Positions 37,542-50,903 are shown, counted from the first letter of the stretch. The stretch is DNA of 64,000 nucleotides from Actinomycetota bacterium (GCA_026392935.1 JAPLBE010000014.1:1-64000), one strand, 5' to 3'. Notes: a model not told the origin generated them from the sequence alone. A program made the numbers and translations.

Positions 37542-39134
37542 TTACTGGGGTTTGCGACCTTGGCGCAGTAAACCAAATGTAAGCGCGTCTTCAAGAGCCA
37601 TGGCAGATGCGGCAATCACGTTTTCGTGAACGCCAACTGTGTTCCATTCGCCTTTGCCATCTGAGGTTTCAACTAGAACGCGAGTCACCGCACCCGTACC
37701 GAGTCGGCCTTCAAGGATGCGTACTTTGTAATCTGTAAGTTCAAGTGAAGCAAGCTCTGGGTAGAGTTGATTTAGGCCATCACGCAACGCATTATCAAAA
37801 GCGTTAACTGGACCGTTTCCAGAACCAGAACACGTGATTTCTTTTCCTTGCGCCGTGACAGTAACTTCTGCCTTAGTAACAATTGAATTATCTATTGCGC
37901 GCTCTGTTGTAGTCAGCCAGTGATCAATAGTGAAAAACGACGGACGCTTTCCTGTTGCTTCTTCACGAAGCAAGAGTTCGAAAGATGCATCTGCAGCTTC
38001 AAAGGTGAATCCGCGGGATTCCATCTCTTTGACTCGTTCTACAACTCGACCAATGAGTTCGCGGTCTCCCCCAAGATCAACTCCAAGTTCCATTGATTTC
38101 AATTCAATAGATGCTCGCCCAGCCATGTCAGAGACCAGCATGCGCATATCGTTTCCGACAGATACTGGATCTTCGTGCTGATAGAGAGATGGATCAACTT
38201 TTATTGCAGAGGCGTGAAGACCTGCTTTATGAGCAAAGGCAGATACACCTGTGTATGGCTGTCGTGGTGAAGGAGAAATGTTTGTTACTTCAGCGACAGC
38301 ATGTGAGATTCGGAAAGATTCGCGTAGCGCATTCTGCGGCAGTACTTCCTTCTTCTTCTTTAACTCTAAGTTGGCAATGATTGTGACAAGGTCAGCGTTA
38401 CCTGTTCGCTCGCCATAGCCATTAAGAGTTCCCTGAACATGGGTTGCGCCAGCTGCAACAGCGGCCATTGAGTTTGCGACCGCGCATCCGGTGTCGTTGT
38501 GGCAATGGATTCCAAGGCGCGCAGATGATGCGCCAAGAATGTCGTGCACTACATCTGCGATTTCATCAGGAAGCATTCCACCGTTGGTATCGCAGAGAGC
38601 TACGACATCTGCACCTGCTTCAGCTGCAACACGAATAACTTCTAGAGCGTAGGCACGATTAGCGCGATAGCCATCAAAGAAGTGCTCGGCATCAAGAAAC
38701 ACTCGTTGTCCTTCTTGGCGAAGGTGTGAAACAGAGTCGCGAATCATCTCTAAGTTCTCATCGAGTGTTGTTTTAAGTGCAAGATCGACATGGCGATCGT
38801 AAGCTTTTGCAACAAGTGTTACAGCAGGTGCTCCGGAATCGCGAAGTGCACCAAGTAATACATCGTCAGCAGCTTTCACATTGGGACGGCGTGTTGCTCC
38901 GAAAGCAACAAAAGTCGCGTTCTTTAGTTTCAATTCTTTCTTTGCCAGTGCAAAGAATTCAGTATCTTTTGGGTTAGCTCCAGGCCATCCGCCTTCGATA
39001 AAACCAACGCCTAAATCATCCAAGTGGCGCGCAATAGTGAGCTTGTCATGAACTGAAAGATTGAGACCTTCTTGCTGTGCACCATCACGCAAAGTGGTGT
39101 CATAGATATGTAGAGCCTCTTTATCAAAGGTCAC
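37542..39134 (-). CDS. cimA: Citramalate synthase
   Basis: Condenses acetyl-CoA with pyruvate to citramalate, the entry to isoleucine via 2-oxobutyrate without threonine. 530 residues: HMGL-like TIM barrel with DTTLRDGAQQEG (about 12-23), GGWPGANPKD and GIHCHNDTGCAVAN, then a LeuA-type C-terminal regulatory domain ending near residue 520. GGWPG and the AYDRHVDLAL segment separate CimA-type proteins from 2-isopropylmalate synthase. The start overlaps ilvE by 4 nt. It is the last gene of the ilv-serA-leuB run. Confidence 0.9.
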   Translation of the reverse strand: MTFDKEALHIYDTTLRDGAQQEGLNLSVHDKLTIARHLDDLGVGFIEGGWPGANPKDTEFFALAKKELKLKNATFVAFGATRRPNVKAADDVLLGALRDSGAPAVTLVAKAYDRHVDLALKTTLDENLEMIRDSVSHLRQEGQRVFLDAEHFFDGYRANRAYALEVIRVAAEAGADVVALCDTNGGMLPDEIADVVHDILGASSARLGIHCHNDTGCAVANSMAAVAAGATHVQGTLNGYGERTGNADLVTIIANLELKKKKEVLPQNALRESFRISHAVAEVTNISPSPRQPYTGVSAFAHKAGLHASAIKVDPSLYQHEDPVSVGNDMRMLVSDMAGRASIELKSMELGVDLGGDRELIGRVVERVKEMESRGFTFEAADASFELLLREEATGKRPSFFTIDHWLTTTERAIDNSIVTKAEVTVTAQGKEITCSGSGNGPVNAFDNALRDGLNQLYPELASLELTDYKVRILEGRLGTGAVTRVLVETSDGKGEWNTVGVHENVIAASAMALEDALTFGLLRQGRKPQ

Positions 39135-40213
39135 AGTGCAACCTTTTTCATCCAGTTGTGCTTATCGTCAATCGTTCCGTGCTGGATTGCAAGCAGGTGA
39201 TTGCGAATCTGCATTGTGATATTTCCTGGCTGTCCATCTCCGGTTACCCAGGTGCCCATAGCTGATTTTGCTTGGCCGACTGGTGAAACTACCGCCGCTG
39301 TTCCGCATGCAAAAATTTCTGTGATTTCCCCTGATGTAACACCGTCGCGCCAATCATCGACAGAGAGCATTACTTCTTCAGTCTTATAACCAAGATCTTT
39401 TGCAACAGATAAAATTGAGTCGCGAGTGATTCCCGGAAGAAGAGTTCCGGTTAACTTTGGTGTGATGACAGTTGCATCTGCACCTTTACCTTTAACAAAG
39501 TAAAGATTCATGCCGCCCATCTCTTCTACCCATTTACGCTCTATTGCATCAATCCACACAACTTGATCGCAGCCTTCTTTAGCTGCAGCTTTTTGTGCAA
39601 CCAGTGATGCCGCATAGTTTCCGCCGCACTTAGCTTCACCGGTTCCGCCTTGTGCGGCCCGTACGTACTCAGTTGAAATCCATACTGAAACTGCCTTAGA
39701 TGGATCAAAATATGCTCCTGCTGGAGTAGCAATAAGAATGTATGTGGCTTTATTCGTTGGGCGAACTCCCAAACCAACTTCTGTTGCAATCATAAAAGGA
39801 CGGATGTAGAGAGCTTCTCCAACTTTTCCAGGAGTCCAGCCCGCGTCCTGCTTAACAAGTGCATGCACTGTCTCTAGGAATAACTCTTCAGACATTTCTG
39901 GAAGAGCTAAACGATTTGCTGATTTTGCAAAACGTCGAGCATTCGCCTCTGGTCTAAAGAGTGAAACGCCACCATCAGGTTGGCGATATGCCTTCATGCC
40001 TTCAAATATTTCTTGACCATAATGAAAAACTGCAGTTGCGGGATCGAGAGTGAGCGGGCCGTATGGCTTTAACTCTGGCTCTTGCCAACCGCCACTTTCA
40101 GTCCACTCGCAGACGACCATATGGTCGGTGTAATACTTTCCAAATCCGCAATTCGCGACTTTTTCTTCGCGCTCTGCGGCAGGAACTGCTTGTGGGTTGA
40201 GAGTTATCTTCAT
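39131..40213 (-). CDS. ilvE: Branched-chain amino acid aminotransferase
   Basis: PLP enzyme for the last step of Val, Leu and Ile synthesis. Fold-type IV, 360 residues. The PLP Lys is Lys 195 in GEAKCGGNYAASL, and FHYGQEIFEGMKAY (about 63-76) and FACGTAAVVSPVG (phosphate loop) are intact. The start abuts the leuB stop (TAAATG) and the end overlaps cimA. Confidence 0.96.
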   Translation of the reverse strand: MKITLNPQAVPAAEREEKVANCGFGKYYTDHMVVCEWTESGGWQEPELKPYGPLTLDPATAVFHYGQEIFEGMKAYRQPDGGVSLFRPEANARRFAKSANRLALPEMSEELFLETVHALVKQDAGWTPGKVGEALYIRPFMIATEVGLGVRPTNKATYILIATPAGAYFDPSKAVSVWISTEYVRAAQGGTGEAKCGGNYAASLVAQKAAAKEGCDQVVWIDAIERKWVEEMGGMNLYFVKGKGADATVITPKLTGTLLPGITRDSILSVAKDLGYKTEEVMLSVDDWRDGVTSGEITEIFACGTAAVVSPVGQAKSAMGTWVTGDGQPGNITMQIRNHLLAIQHGTIDDKHNWMKKVAL

Positions 40214-41253
40214 TTACTTCACCAATTCTGCTAACGCTGAACCGATATCGGTAGTACTTCTCTTTGCATCGCCACGAGATGCTAAATCAGCTGCCACAGC
40301 TTTTTCAACATCGCGAGCTGCATCAATTAAACCTAAATGATCAAGCATCATTGCAACCGACATCACGGTGGCAGTTGGGTCAGCTACGTTCTTACCAGCA
40401 ATATCTGGAGCACTGCCATGCACGGGTTCAAACATAGATGGGAATGCACCTGTTGGGTTGATGTTTCCAGATGCTGCAAGACCGATACCGCCACAGATTG
40501 CTGCTGCAATATCAGTAATGATGTCTCCAAAGAGATTATCTGTAACAACTACATCGAAGCGCTCTGGGTTAGTTACAAAGAACATTGATGCTGCATCTAC
40601 ATGTAAGTAATCTGTTGTCACGGTTGGGAACTCTTTGGCAACATGATTGAAGGTACGTGTCCAAAGGCTTCCAGCACGGGTGAGAACATTGTTCTTATGA
40701 ACCAGAGTTAACTTCTTGCGATCACGGGCAGCAGCACGTGTAAAAGCATCACGAATTACTCGCTCGGCACCACGTCGAGTGTTGAGAGATTCCTCGGTTG
40801 CAATTTCTGCATCTGTTCCCTCCGCAAGGACTCCTCCAGCACCAACATATGGTCCTTCGGTTCCTTCGCGAACAACTATGAAATCAATGGGAGCCTTAGT
40901 TGCAAGTGGTCCAGTTACTCCTGGCATCAATTTTGCAGGGCGCAAATTAACGTAGTGATCAAAGGCAAAACGAATCTTGAGCAAAAGTCCTCGCTCTAAT
41001 ACTCCACTTGGAACTGTTGGATCTCCAACAGCGCCAAGCAAAATTACATCAGCTTTTGCAAGGTCTGCAAGAACTGAATCAGGAAGAACTTCTCCGGTGC
41101 GGTGCCAGTAGCCGGCGCCTAAGTCGTAGTTAGTCTTGTTAAATGTCACTCCGTACTTAGCAGAGACGACATCTAGAACCTTAAGACCTTCAGCGACGAC
41201 TTCGGTGCCGATTCCATCACCTGGAATGACAGCAAGATTAATTGTGCGTGCCA

Positions 41254-41254
<1 letters not shown>
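40214..41254 (-). CDS. leuB: 3-isopropylmalate dehydrogenase
   Basis: NAD-dependent oxidative decarboxylation in leucine synthesis. 346 residues. The N-terminal [12 protein letters not shown] (about 9-20), the [12 protein letters not shown] block, the catalytic-aspartate segment [14 protein letters not shown] and the nucleotide-binding [13 protein letters not shown] are present. The start overlaps the serA stop (TAATG). leuA and leuCD are not in the window. Confidence 0.95.
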
Positions 41255-43903
<2,649 letters not shown>

Positions 43904-44203
43904 TTAGTTTTGGTAGTCGGGTTGGGTGTCGTGCACTTCAGTCGCATTTCCATTCAAGATTTCCTTGATCGAAATTACGCTAATTAACTTGTCGAGTTGA
44001 GCAATAACTTGCTCAAGAGAGTGTCCTTCGACACCCACGACAATAAGCATCTTTGAAATAGCTGGATTTTCCGTTGGTCCAACATTGAGCGAATCAATGT
44101 TGAATGCACGACGTGAGAATAGACCAGCCACGCGTGCGAGAACACCTGGTGCGTTCTCAACTAAAACTTCGAGTGTGTGCTGACGGCGGGGCGCTGTAGT
44201 CAT
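43904..44203 (-). CDS. ilvN: Acetolactate synthase small subunit, short form
   Basis: Regulatory subunit that binds valine and stimulates IlvB. The ACT domain is intact (TLEVLVENAPGVLARVAGLFSRR, residues 10-32; FNIDSLNVGPTENP). At 99 residues it lacks the C-terminal domain of about 70 residues found in most actinobacterial IlvN (typically about 165-175 residues). In size it resembles enteric IlvN. The tail after about residue 80 is not a frameshifted version of the missing domain in either other frame. It overlaps ilvB by one base. Confidence 0.9.
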   Translation of the reverse strand: MTTAPRRQHTLEVLVENAPGVLARVAGLFSRRAFNIDSLNVGPTENPAISKMLIVVGVEGHSLEQVIAQLDKLISVISIKEILNGNATEVHDTQPDYQN

Positions 44204-45966
44204 TAGAGCTCCTGTGAATCCCAGTCAGGCGCGGTAGCGCGAGCAATCATGATTTCATCATTAGATGTTCCTGCTGCAACCATCGGCCACACCATTGCAT
44301 CTTTTTGTACACGGAAATCAACGACTACTGGTTGATCATTAATCGACATTGCCATTTCAATAGTCTTATCAAGATCTGCTGGATTATCACACGCAAGGCC
44401 AACGCATCCCATTGATTCAGCAAGCATTGGGAAATTAGGTACTCGCTTTGAATCTAGAGAAGTGTTTGAGTAGCGACCTTCGTAGAACAAGGTCTGCCAC
44501 TGACGAACCATTCCGAGTGATTCATTGTTGATAATTGCAACCTTGATTGGAATGTTATTGAGTGCACATGTAACTAACTCTTGGTTAGTCATTTGGAAAC
44601 AACCATCTCCATCGATTGCCCATACTGTGGAATCTGGTGCACCAACTTTTGCACCCATTGCTGCAGGAACTCCGTAACCCATTGTTCCCGCGCCACCTGA
44701 GTTCAACCAAGTGCGTGGATGTTCGTAGGAAATGAATTGTGAAGCCCACATTTGATGCTGGCCAACACCTGCAGTAAATATTGTATCCGTACCTGAAATC
44801 TGACCAATACGCTGGATTACATGTTGAGGAGACAAGCTTCCGTCGGTTGGTAAGTCATAACCAAGTGGATATGTAGATTTAAGTGAATTCATCTGACGAA
44901 GCCATGCTGAAAGATCAGGCTGGTTCTTTGCAAGTGCGGCCTTCAGTGCGGGAATAAGTGCGCTGATTGTCTCTTTCACATCGCCAACAACGCCAACATC
45001 TGCATGACGATTCTTACCGATTTCAGCTGGATCGATATCTGCGTGAAGAATCTTTGCGTTCACTGCGAATGTAGAAAGTTTTCCTGTAACACGATCATCA
45101 AAGCGAGCACCTAAAGTAATAAGCAAATCTGCCTTTTGCAGCGCAGTTACGGCAGCAACCGTTCCGTGCATTCCTGGCATGCCCATATGCAATGGATGTG
45201 AATCTGGGAAAGCACCGCGTGCCATAAGAGTTGTTACGACGGGCGCGCCAAGTAATTCAACAAGCTGGCGAAGTTCTTTATGCGCATTAGCTTTTATAAC
45301 TCCCCCACCAATGTAGAAAACCGGCTTAGAAGATTGTGTAATGAGCGCCGCTGCATCTGCAATTGCTTGAGCATTAGGAGAAATCTGTGGCTTGTATCCC
45401 GCTAAATCAATTGATGAAGGCCAATTAAATTTTGTCATCTTCTGCAATGCATCTTTTGCGATGTCTACCAGAACTGGACCGGGACGACCTGTTGTTGCAA
45501 TGTGGAATGCCTCGGCAAATGCACGAGGAATTTCATCAGGATCAGTAATCAAATAACTGTGCTTAGTGAATGGCATAGTGATGCCGCGAATGTCAGCTTC
45601 TTGAAACGCGTCCGTTCCGATTGCTGCAGATGGAACCTGACCAGTGATTGCAACTAACGGAACAGAGTCCATCGCTGCATCCATCAGTGGAGTGACAAGA
45701 TTTGTTGCACCAGGTCCAGATGTTGCAATGCAGACTCCAGCACGGCCAGTTACTTGGGCGTACCCAGTTGCAGCGTGCCCGGCGCCTTGTTCGTGTCGAA
45801 CCAAAATGTGGCGAATTGTTGAATCAAAGATTGGATCGTATGCAGGAAGAATTGCGCCACCAGGCAAACCGAACATGACTTCAACGCCTGCTGCTTCAAG
45901 GCTTTTCACCAATGAAGTAGCTCCGGTCATTTCCGTGCCGTTCGGTGTATGAACGTGTGTTGCCAT
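44203..45966 (-). CDS. ilvB: Acetolactate synthase large subunit
   Basis: ThDP enzyme that makes acetolactate or acetohydroxybutyrate. 587 residues. Catalytic Glu 59 is in [14 protein letters not shown]-domain features lie mid-protein, and the ThDP-Mg motif runs from IDGDGCFQM (near 450) to [12 protein letters not shown] 45966 ([10 protein letters not shown]) has a GGAG site 8 nt upstream; an in-frame GTG three codons earlier is less likely. It is first in ilvBNC-serA-leuB-ilvE-cimA, preceded by an attenuator. Confidence 0.97.
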   Translation of the reverse strand: MATHVHTPNGTEMTGATSLVKSLEAAGVEVMFGLPGGAILPAYDPIFDSTIRHILVRHEQGAGHAATGYAQVTGRAGVCIATSGPGATNLVTPLMDAAMDSVPLVAITGQVPSAAIGTDAFQEADIRGITMPFTKHSYLITDPDEIPRAFAEAFHIATTGRPGPVLVDIAKDALQKMTKFNWPSSIDLAGYKPQISPNAQAIADAAALITQSSKPVFYIGGGVIKANAHKELRQLVELLGAPVVTTLMARGAFPDSHPLHMGMPGMHGTVAAVTALQKADLLITLGARFDDRVTGKLSTFAVNAKILHADIDPAEIGKNRHADVGVVGDVKETISALIPALKAALAKNQPDLSAWLRQMNSLKSTYPLGYDLPTDGSLSPQHVIQRIGQISGTDTIFTAGVGQHQMWASQFISYEHPRTWLNSGGAGTMGYGVPAAMGAKVGAPDSTVWAIDGDGCFQMTNQELVTCALNNIPIKVAIINNESLGMVRQWQTLFYEGRYSNTSLDSKRVPNFPMLAESMGCVGLACDNPADLDKTIEMAMSINDQPVVVDFRVQKDAMVWPMVAAGTSNDEIMIARATAPDWDSQEL

Positions 45967-46018
45967 CTTCTGCACTCCTTTCTTTTCTATTCTCTTGCGT
46001 ATGAAACTTTGTTAAATG

Positions 46019-46042
46019 AAAAAACCCTCAGATATCTGAGGG
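46019..46042 (-). terminator. Intrinsic terminator (attenuator) before ilvB
   Basis: CCCTCAGAT-ATCTGAGGG (46025-46042) is a perfect dyad followed on the minus strand by six T (46024-46019). It lies between the leader peptide gene and ilvB, about 53 nt before the ilvB start, which is the position of a transcription attenuator. A second stem just upstream (GCACGTG ... CACGTGC, about 46044-46065) could be part of the switch. Confidence 0.9.
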
Positions 46043-46064
46043 CGCACGTGCGTGAAGGCACGTG

Positions 46065-46112
46065 CTATCGAATCACCACCACTGAAGCTACTGAAGAACG
46101 TGTTGATTGCAT
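46065..46112 (-). CDS. ilvL: ilv leader peptide
   Basis: A 15-codon frame encoding MQSTRSSVASVVVIR, with three consecutive Val and an Ile next to the stop, ends 22 nt before the terminator hairpin of the ilvB leader. This is the hallmark of ribosome-mediated attenuation as known for ilvBNC of corynebacteria. There is no Leu codon in the run, so valine and isoleucine charging should be the signal. A promoter can be placed so that the transcript starts at or next to the ATG (leaderless). Confidence 0.85.
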   Translation of the reverse strand: MQSTRSSVASVVVIR

Positions 46113-46118
46113 GACCCT

Positions 46119-46147
46119 ATTCTCCAGCGTGCAGGGCTAGGCGTCAA
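46119..46147 (-). promoter_or_regulatory. Promoter of the ilv operon
   Basis: TTGACG (46142-46147) and GAGAAT (46119-46124) are separated by 17 nt on the minus strand. The -10 box ends 6 nt before the ATG of the leader peptide, so transcription is predicted to start at the ATG itself. It lies in the 77 nt between the ilvD end and the leader peptide. Confidence 0.6.
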
Positions 46148-46189
46148 GAGGTGAGATGAACGTCTCAATAAATGGGATATCGAAACTAC

Positions 46190-47863
46190 TTACTTCCAGA
46201 CTGCGCCCTCTGAGGCTGAACTAACTCCCTTGGAAAACTTGGAAAGCACTCCTCGAGTGAACTTATGTGGGAGTGGCTTCCAACCCACTTTACGAGATTC
46301 AAGTTCTGCCGGGTCCACAAGCAAATCCAGTGTGCGATTTACGACATCGATGCGAATTAGATCGCCATCCTTTACAAATGCAATTGGTCCTCCGTCAACA
46401 GCTTCTGGCGAAATATGTCCGACGCATAGGCCAGTTGAACCACCAGAGAATCGACCATCAGTGAGTAACAAAGTTTTTTTGCCAAGACCCGCACCTTTTA
46501 TAGCGCCAGTAATCATTAACATTTCGCGCATGCCTGGTCCACCCTTTGGACCTTCGTAACGAATTACTACGACATCGCCTTCTTTGATAGTTCCATTTTC
46601 AAGTGCATCCATTGCTGCTTGTTCGCGTTCAAATACTCGCGCTGGACCTTCGAAAGTTTTCACGCCGATTCCTGCTGTCTTACAGACTGCGCCTTCGGTG
46701 GCAAGTGATCCACCAAGAATTGTGATTCCAATATCTGTAGAAAGTGGCTTATCGATAGCGCGCAAAACATCGCCATCTGCAAATGGAGGGTTAACGTCGG
46801 CTAAATTTTCGGCCATTGTCTTTCCGGTAACCGTTAAGCAATCTCCATGTAAGTAACCTGCATCGAGAAGGACGCGCAAGACGACTGGGATTCCGCCCAC
46901 TCTATCTACATCAGACATCACATACTTACCGAAAGGCTTGAGATCGCCAAGGAGTGGCACCTTGGATCCGATGCGATGGAAATCCTCGAGAGTGAGATCT
47001 ACTTCTGCTTCGTAGGCAATTGCCAATAAGTGAAGGACAGCATTAGTTGATCCACCGAGAGCCATCAAGATTGTGATTGCGTTCTCAAATGCTTTTTTAG
47101 TCAAGATATCGCGGGTTGTTATCCCCTTGCGGATGAGTTCAACTACTGCCGCCCCTGACCTAATTGCATAATCGTCGCGGCGACGATCAACAGCAGGAGG
47201 CGCCGCAGATCCCGGAAGAGATAAACCGATAGCTTCACCAATACTCGCCATGGTGTTCGCGGTGAACATGCCGCCACATGCGCCTTCACCTGGACAGATG
47301 GCACGTTCAATTGCATCAACGCGATCTCTGGTGATCAACCCGCGAGCGCAAGCACCTACTGCCTCAAAGGCATCGATAATGGTGACATCTTGTCCATCTA
47401 CATTTCCTGGCAGTGTCGAACCCGCATAAACAAAGACAGATGCAACATCAAGGCGCGCAGCAGCCATCATCATTCCTGGAAGTGACTTATCGCAATCTGC
47501 AAATGTAACCATTCCATCGAAACGTTCAGCATTCATAACAGTCTCTACTGAATCAGCGATAATTTCTCGAGAGACGAGTGAGAAGTGCATTCCTTCGTGG
47601 CCCATTGAAATTCCATCAGAGACAGAAATTGTTCCAAATTGCATAGGAAATCCACCAGCATCAATTACACCTTGCTTTGACGCCTTTGCGAGTCGATCGA
47701 GTGAAAGATTGCACGGGGTGATTTCATTCCATGAAGATGCGATGCCAATCTGTGGCTTTACCCAATCTTCATCGCCCATACCAACAGCACGAAGCATTCC
47801 TCGAGCAGGGGCTCTTTCTAGACCATCAGTAACAACTCCGGAGCGAGGTTTCATCGTAGACAT
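46190..47863 (-). CDS. ilvD: Dihydroxy-acid dehydratase
   Basis: Iron-sulfur dehydratase that forms 2-keto acids in Val/Leu/Ile synthesis. 557 residues. The Fe-S region [15 protein letters not shown] (Cys near 125), the [18 protein letters not shown] block and [10 protein letters not shown] are intact, with a C-terminal catalytic-Ser region in [16 protein letters not shown]. It is upstream of the ilvL-ilvB operon on the same strand but separated from it by the ilv promoter, and divergent from the MFS gene. Confidence 0.97.
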   Translation of the reverse strand: MSTMKPRSGVVTDGLERAPARGMLRAVGMGDEDWVKPQIGIASSWNEITPCNLSLDRLAKASKQGVIDAGGFPMQFGTISVSDGISMGHEGMHFSLVSREIIADSVETVMNAERFDGMVTFADCDKSLPGMMMAAARLDVASVFVYAGSTLPGNVDGQDVTIIDAFEAVGACARGLITRDRVDAIERAICPGEGACGGMFTANTMASIGEAIGLSLPGSAAPPAVDRRRDDYAIRSGAAVVELIRKGITTRDILTKKAFENAITILMALGGSTNAVLHLLAIAYEAEVDLTLEDFHRIGSKVPLLGDLKPFGKYVMSDVDRVGGIPVVLRVLLDAGYLHGDCLTVTGKTMAENLADVNPPFADGDVLRAIDKPLSTDIGITILGGSLATEGAVCKTAGIGVKTFEGPARVFEREQAAMDALENGTIKEGDVVVIRYEGPKGGPGMREMLMITGAIKGAGLGKKTLLLTDGRFSGGSTGLCVGHISPEAVDGGPIAFVKDGDLIRIDVVNRTLDLLVDPAELESRKVGWKPLPHKFTRGVLSKFSKGVSSASEGAVWK

Positions 47864-47930
47864 GAGAGAATTCTATCCTTAGTCGCGCTATTTGCGATAA
47901 ACCAATTTCTACGTAAAAGGAGACACCTCT

Positions 47931-49394
47931 GTGTCAAAGCAAGCCCAAGAGCAGACTTTAGACCCCACCCGCTGGCGTACTTTATTTGTCGTAGCAATAT
48001 CTCAATTAATGATCGTTTTGGACAGTTCAATTATGAACATTGCTATTCCCAGCGCGAAGATTGACTTAGGAATCAGTGATGCGAATCAGCAGTGGGTAAT
48101 TACTGCCTACACCTTGGCATTTGGTTCGCTGCTCTTACTTGGTGGTCGCATCGGTGACTACATGGGGCGAAAAAAGATATTCCTCATTGGTCTTGCAGGT
48201 TTTGCATTGGCTTCAGCACTCGGAGGCATCGCATCAACACAAGGATTGCTCTTTGCATCACGTGCACTTCAAGGTGTCTTTGCTGCGCTCCTTGCGCCAG
48301 CAGCTTTAGCAATCATTTCAGTAACTTTCACAGTTCCATCAGAGAGAGCTAAAGCCTTTGGTGTAATCGGTGCAATCTCAGGTGGTGGCGCTGCAATCGG
48401 TTTGATCCTCGGCGGAACCCTCACCGAATACGCATCATGGCGTTGGTGCTTGGGTGTTAATACCCCCATCGCAGTTATCGCCGGAATTTTGGCGCTGAAA
48501 TTTGTCCACGAATCAAAGGCTGCGGGAGATAACACCTACGACATCCCAGGCGTTATTACCGCGACATCGGGGCTCTTTGCACTTACATACGGTTTCAATG
48601 AGGCAGCAACAAAGGGCTGGTCTAACTCGTTGACGATTTCTTTCTTCGTCGCAGCAGCAATCCTCTTAATCATCTTCGTAATTATCGAATCAAAGGTTGC
48701 GAATCCTTTGATGCCACTTCGGGTTATCACCGAACGTAACCGCGGTGGATCATACTTAGGTTCACTTGTTGTAGGCGCTGGACTTTTCTCCATGTTCTTA
48801 TTCCTTGGTCTCTACCTTCAGGTAATTCTTGGATTTAGCCCCCTGAAATCTGGTTTTGCATTCTTACCATTTACCGCCGGAATCATTATCTTCGCTGGCG
48901 TCGCATCACAACTTCTTCCAAAAGTTGGGCCAAAGCCACTCATGGTTCCTGGGTTGATTTTTGCGGGAATCGGATTGCTGCTTCTTGCTCGCATCACTCC
49001 TGATACTGGCTATTTCACACATGTCGTTCCATCACTTCTAATCATGTCTAGCGGTATGGCCCTTGTCTTTATTCCATTAACGTCGACATCTCTGCACGCT
49101 GTTTCATCTCACGACACGGGTGTGGCAAGTGCGATGCTCAATACATCTCAGCAAATCGGTGGATCACTTGGAACAGCGCTGCTTAACACGGTCTCAGCTA
49201 CCGCAGCTGCTACGTATGCAGCATCAAATACAGAGCTAGGCAAAATGGTTCAACCGTTTGCGATGACTCATGGATTTACAGTTGCCTTTAAGTTCAGTGC
49301 AGTGTTGCTCTTTATAGGCGCAGTCGTGCTCTTCTTCTTTATCAATATTGGAAAAGATTCACTCGTTGAAACAGAGGGCGTAATCGCCCACTAA
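47931..49394 (+). CDS. MFS drug exporter, DHA2 (EmrB/QacA-like) family
   Basis: 487-residue membrane protein with about 14 helices. The N-terminal helix carries MIVLDSSIMNIAIPSAKIDL, typical of 14-helix proton antiporters, and motif A is GGRIGDYMGRKK (about 75-86). The GTG start has AGGAG 8 nt upstream. Family members export drugs, dyes or amino acids; the substrate is unknown. It is on the plus strand, divergent from ilvD and convergent with gatB, with only 3 nt between stops and no terminator visible. Confidence 0.88.
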   Translation: MSKQAQEQTLDPTRWRTLFVVAISQLMIVLDSSIMNIAIPSAKIDLGISDANQQWVITAYTLAFGSLLLLGGRIGDYMGRKKIFLIGLAGFALASALGGIASTQGLLFASRALQGVFAALLAPAALAIISVTFTVPSERAKAFGVIGAISGGGAAIGLILGGTLTEYASWRWCLGVNTPIAVIAGILALKFVHESKAAGDNTYDIPGVITATSGLFALTYGFNEAATKGWSNSLTISFFVAAAILLIIFVIIESKVANPLMPLRVITERNRGGSYLGSLVVGAGLFSMFLFLGLYLQVILGFSPLKSGFAFLPFTAGIIIFAGVASQLLPKVGPKPLMVPGLIFAGIGLLLLARITPDTGYFTHVVPSLLIMSSGMALVFIPLTSTSLHAVSSHDTGVASAMLNTSQQIGGSLGTALLNTVSATAAATYAASNTELGKMVQPFAMTHGFTVAFKFSAVLLFIGAVVLFFFINIGKDSLVETEGVIAH

Positions 49395-49397
49395 GTA

Positions 49398-50903
49398 CTA
49401 GCTAACGCCAAGGTGGCCAAGTAGAAGTTCGCGTACACGCGCAGCATCTGCTTGGCCCTTTGTCTCTTTCATGACTGCGCCAATGAGCGCACCCGCGGCA
49501 GGTAAGTGTCCCCCGCGAACTTTTTCAGCAGTCTCTGCTTGTTCTGCGCAGACTTTTTCAATAGCGGCCATCAACGCACCATCATCATTAACAACTTTAA
49601 TTCCGCGCTTAGCCACAACTTCTGATGGCTTACCTTCGCCAGCAATTACCCCTTCAACAACTTGGCGGGCAAGTTTGTCTGTAAGTTCGCCCGCTGCAAC
49701 GAGTGCAACAAGTTCTGCAACATCTGCTGGCGTGATTGCTAAATCAGCAACTCCAACGTTTTTATCGTTTGCAATACGTGAAATTTCTCCAAGCCACCAG
49801 GTACGAGCTTTTGTTGGATCCGCGCCAAGCAACACTGTCTCTTCCACGATATCCAAGACGTCGGCATTAATCATTGCCTCCATCTCTTTATCTGGCACGT
49901 TCCACTCTTCTTTGATGCGCTTACGACGAAGTGATGGACGCTCGGGCAGCGTGGCACGAAGTTCTTCAATCCACGCTGCTGCAGGAGTTACGGGAACTAA
50001 ATCTGGATCTGGGAAGTAGCGATAATCCTCTGCTTGCTCCTTTGAGCGACCTGAACGAGTGAGTCCCGTGTCTTCTTGGAAATGTCGAGTCTCTTGTTTT
50101 ACCTTCTTGCCATCATTTAATAGCTCGGCATGTCGAATCATTTCGCCACGGATAGCGCGTTCAACTGAACGAAGTGAGTTCACGTTCTTTGTCTCTGAGC
50201 GAGTTCCAAGTACATCTGAGCCAATTGGCTTAAGTGAAACATTTGCATCGCAACGTAGAGAACCTTGCTCCATCTTTACATCAGAGACTTTAAGACCGCG
50301 CAAGATATCGCGAAGTTCGGCAACATAGGATTTCGCAACTTCTGGAGCATATTTGCCGGTGCCCGGAACAATCTTTGTAACAATCTCAACAAGAGGGATT
50401 CCGGCGCGGTTGTAATCAAGTAATGAGTAATCAGCACCGTGGATACGACCCGTCGCGCCACCTACGTGAAGAGACTTTCCAGTGTCCTCTTCCATGTGTA
50501 CGCGTTCGATTTCAATGCGGAATTGCTTGGTACCTTCTTCGGTTTCGATTTCGACATCAACAAATCCATCAAAACAAATTGGCTCGTCGTACTGTGAAAT
50601 CTGGAAGTTCTTTGGCATATCTGGGTAGAAGTAATTCTTACGAGCGAAGCGGCTATACGGAGCAATCTTGCAATTCAGTGCCAGGCCAATCAGTATGGTT
50701 GATTCAATTGCTTTCTCGTTTACAACAGGAAGTGCGCCAGGTAAAGCCAAGCAGACTGGGCATGTTTGAGTATTTGGTTCTGCGCCAAATTCTGTTGCAC
50801 ATGAACAGAACATTTTGCTGTGAGTGTTTAGTTCGACGTGGACTTCCAGACCAAGGACTGGATCCCACTTAGCAATTACTTCTTCATACGTTGGAAGCGC
50901 CAT
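49398..50903 (-). CDS. gatB: Asp/Glu-tRNA amidotransferase subunit B
   Basis: Part of GatCAB, which converts mischarged Asp-tRNA-Asn and/or Glu-tRNA-Gln to the correct species. 501 residues: [17 protein letters not shown] at the N-terminus, the GatB signature around RCDANVSL and ETKNVNS, and a C-terminal tRNA-binding YqeY-like domain. The ATG overlaps the gatA stop (TAATG). Confidence 0.97.
   Translation of the reverse strand: MALPTYEEVIAKWDPVLGLEVHVELNTHSKMFCSCATEFGAEPNTQTCPVCLALPGALPVVNEKAIESTILIGLALNCKIAPYSRFARKNYFYPDMPKNFQISQYDEPICFDGFVDVEIETEEGTKQFRIEIERVHMEEDTGKSLHVGGATGRIHGADYSLLDYNRAGIPLVEIVTKIVPGTGKYAPEVAKSYVAELRDILRGLKVSDVKMEQGSLRCDANVSLKPIGSDVLGTRSETKNVNSLRSVERAIRGEMIRHAELLNDGKKVKQETRHFQEDTGLTRSGRSKEQAEDYRYFPDPDLVPVTPAAAWIEELRATLPERPSLRRKRIKEEWNVPDKEMEAMINADVLDIVEETVLLGADPTKARTWWLGEISRIANDKNVGVADLAITPADVAELVALVAAGELTDKLARQVVEGVIAGEGKPSEVVAKRGIKVVNDDGALMAAIEKVCAEQAETAEKVRGGHLPAAGALIGAVMKETKGQADAARVRELLLGHLGVS

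Noticed and set aside
37542-39134. 2-isopropylmalate synthase (leuA)
   Set aside because: The GGWPG and AYDRHV segments and length fit citramalate synthase better.
43904-43985. IlvN C-terminal domain lost by a frameshift
   Set aside because: The alternate frames of the tail do not resemble the missing domain and ilvC starts 27 nt later, so a naturally short protein is more likely.
49471-50019. Plus-strand frame of 182 residues opposite gatB
   Set aside because: Antisense of a well-conserved gatB; composition (Ser/Thr/Ala) is typical of antisense frames.
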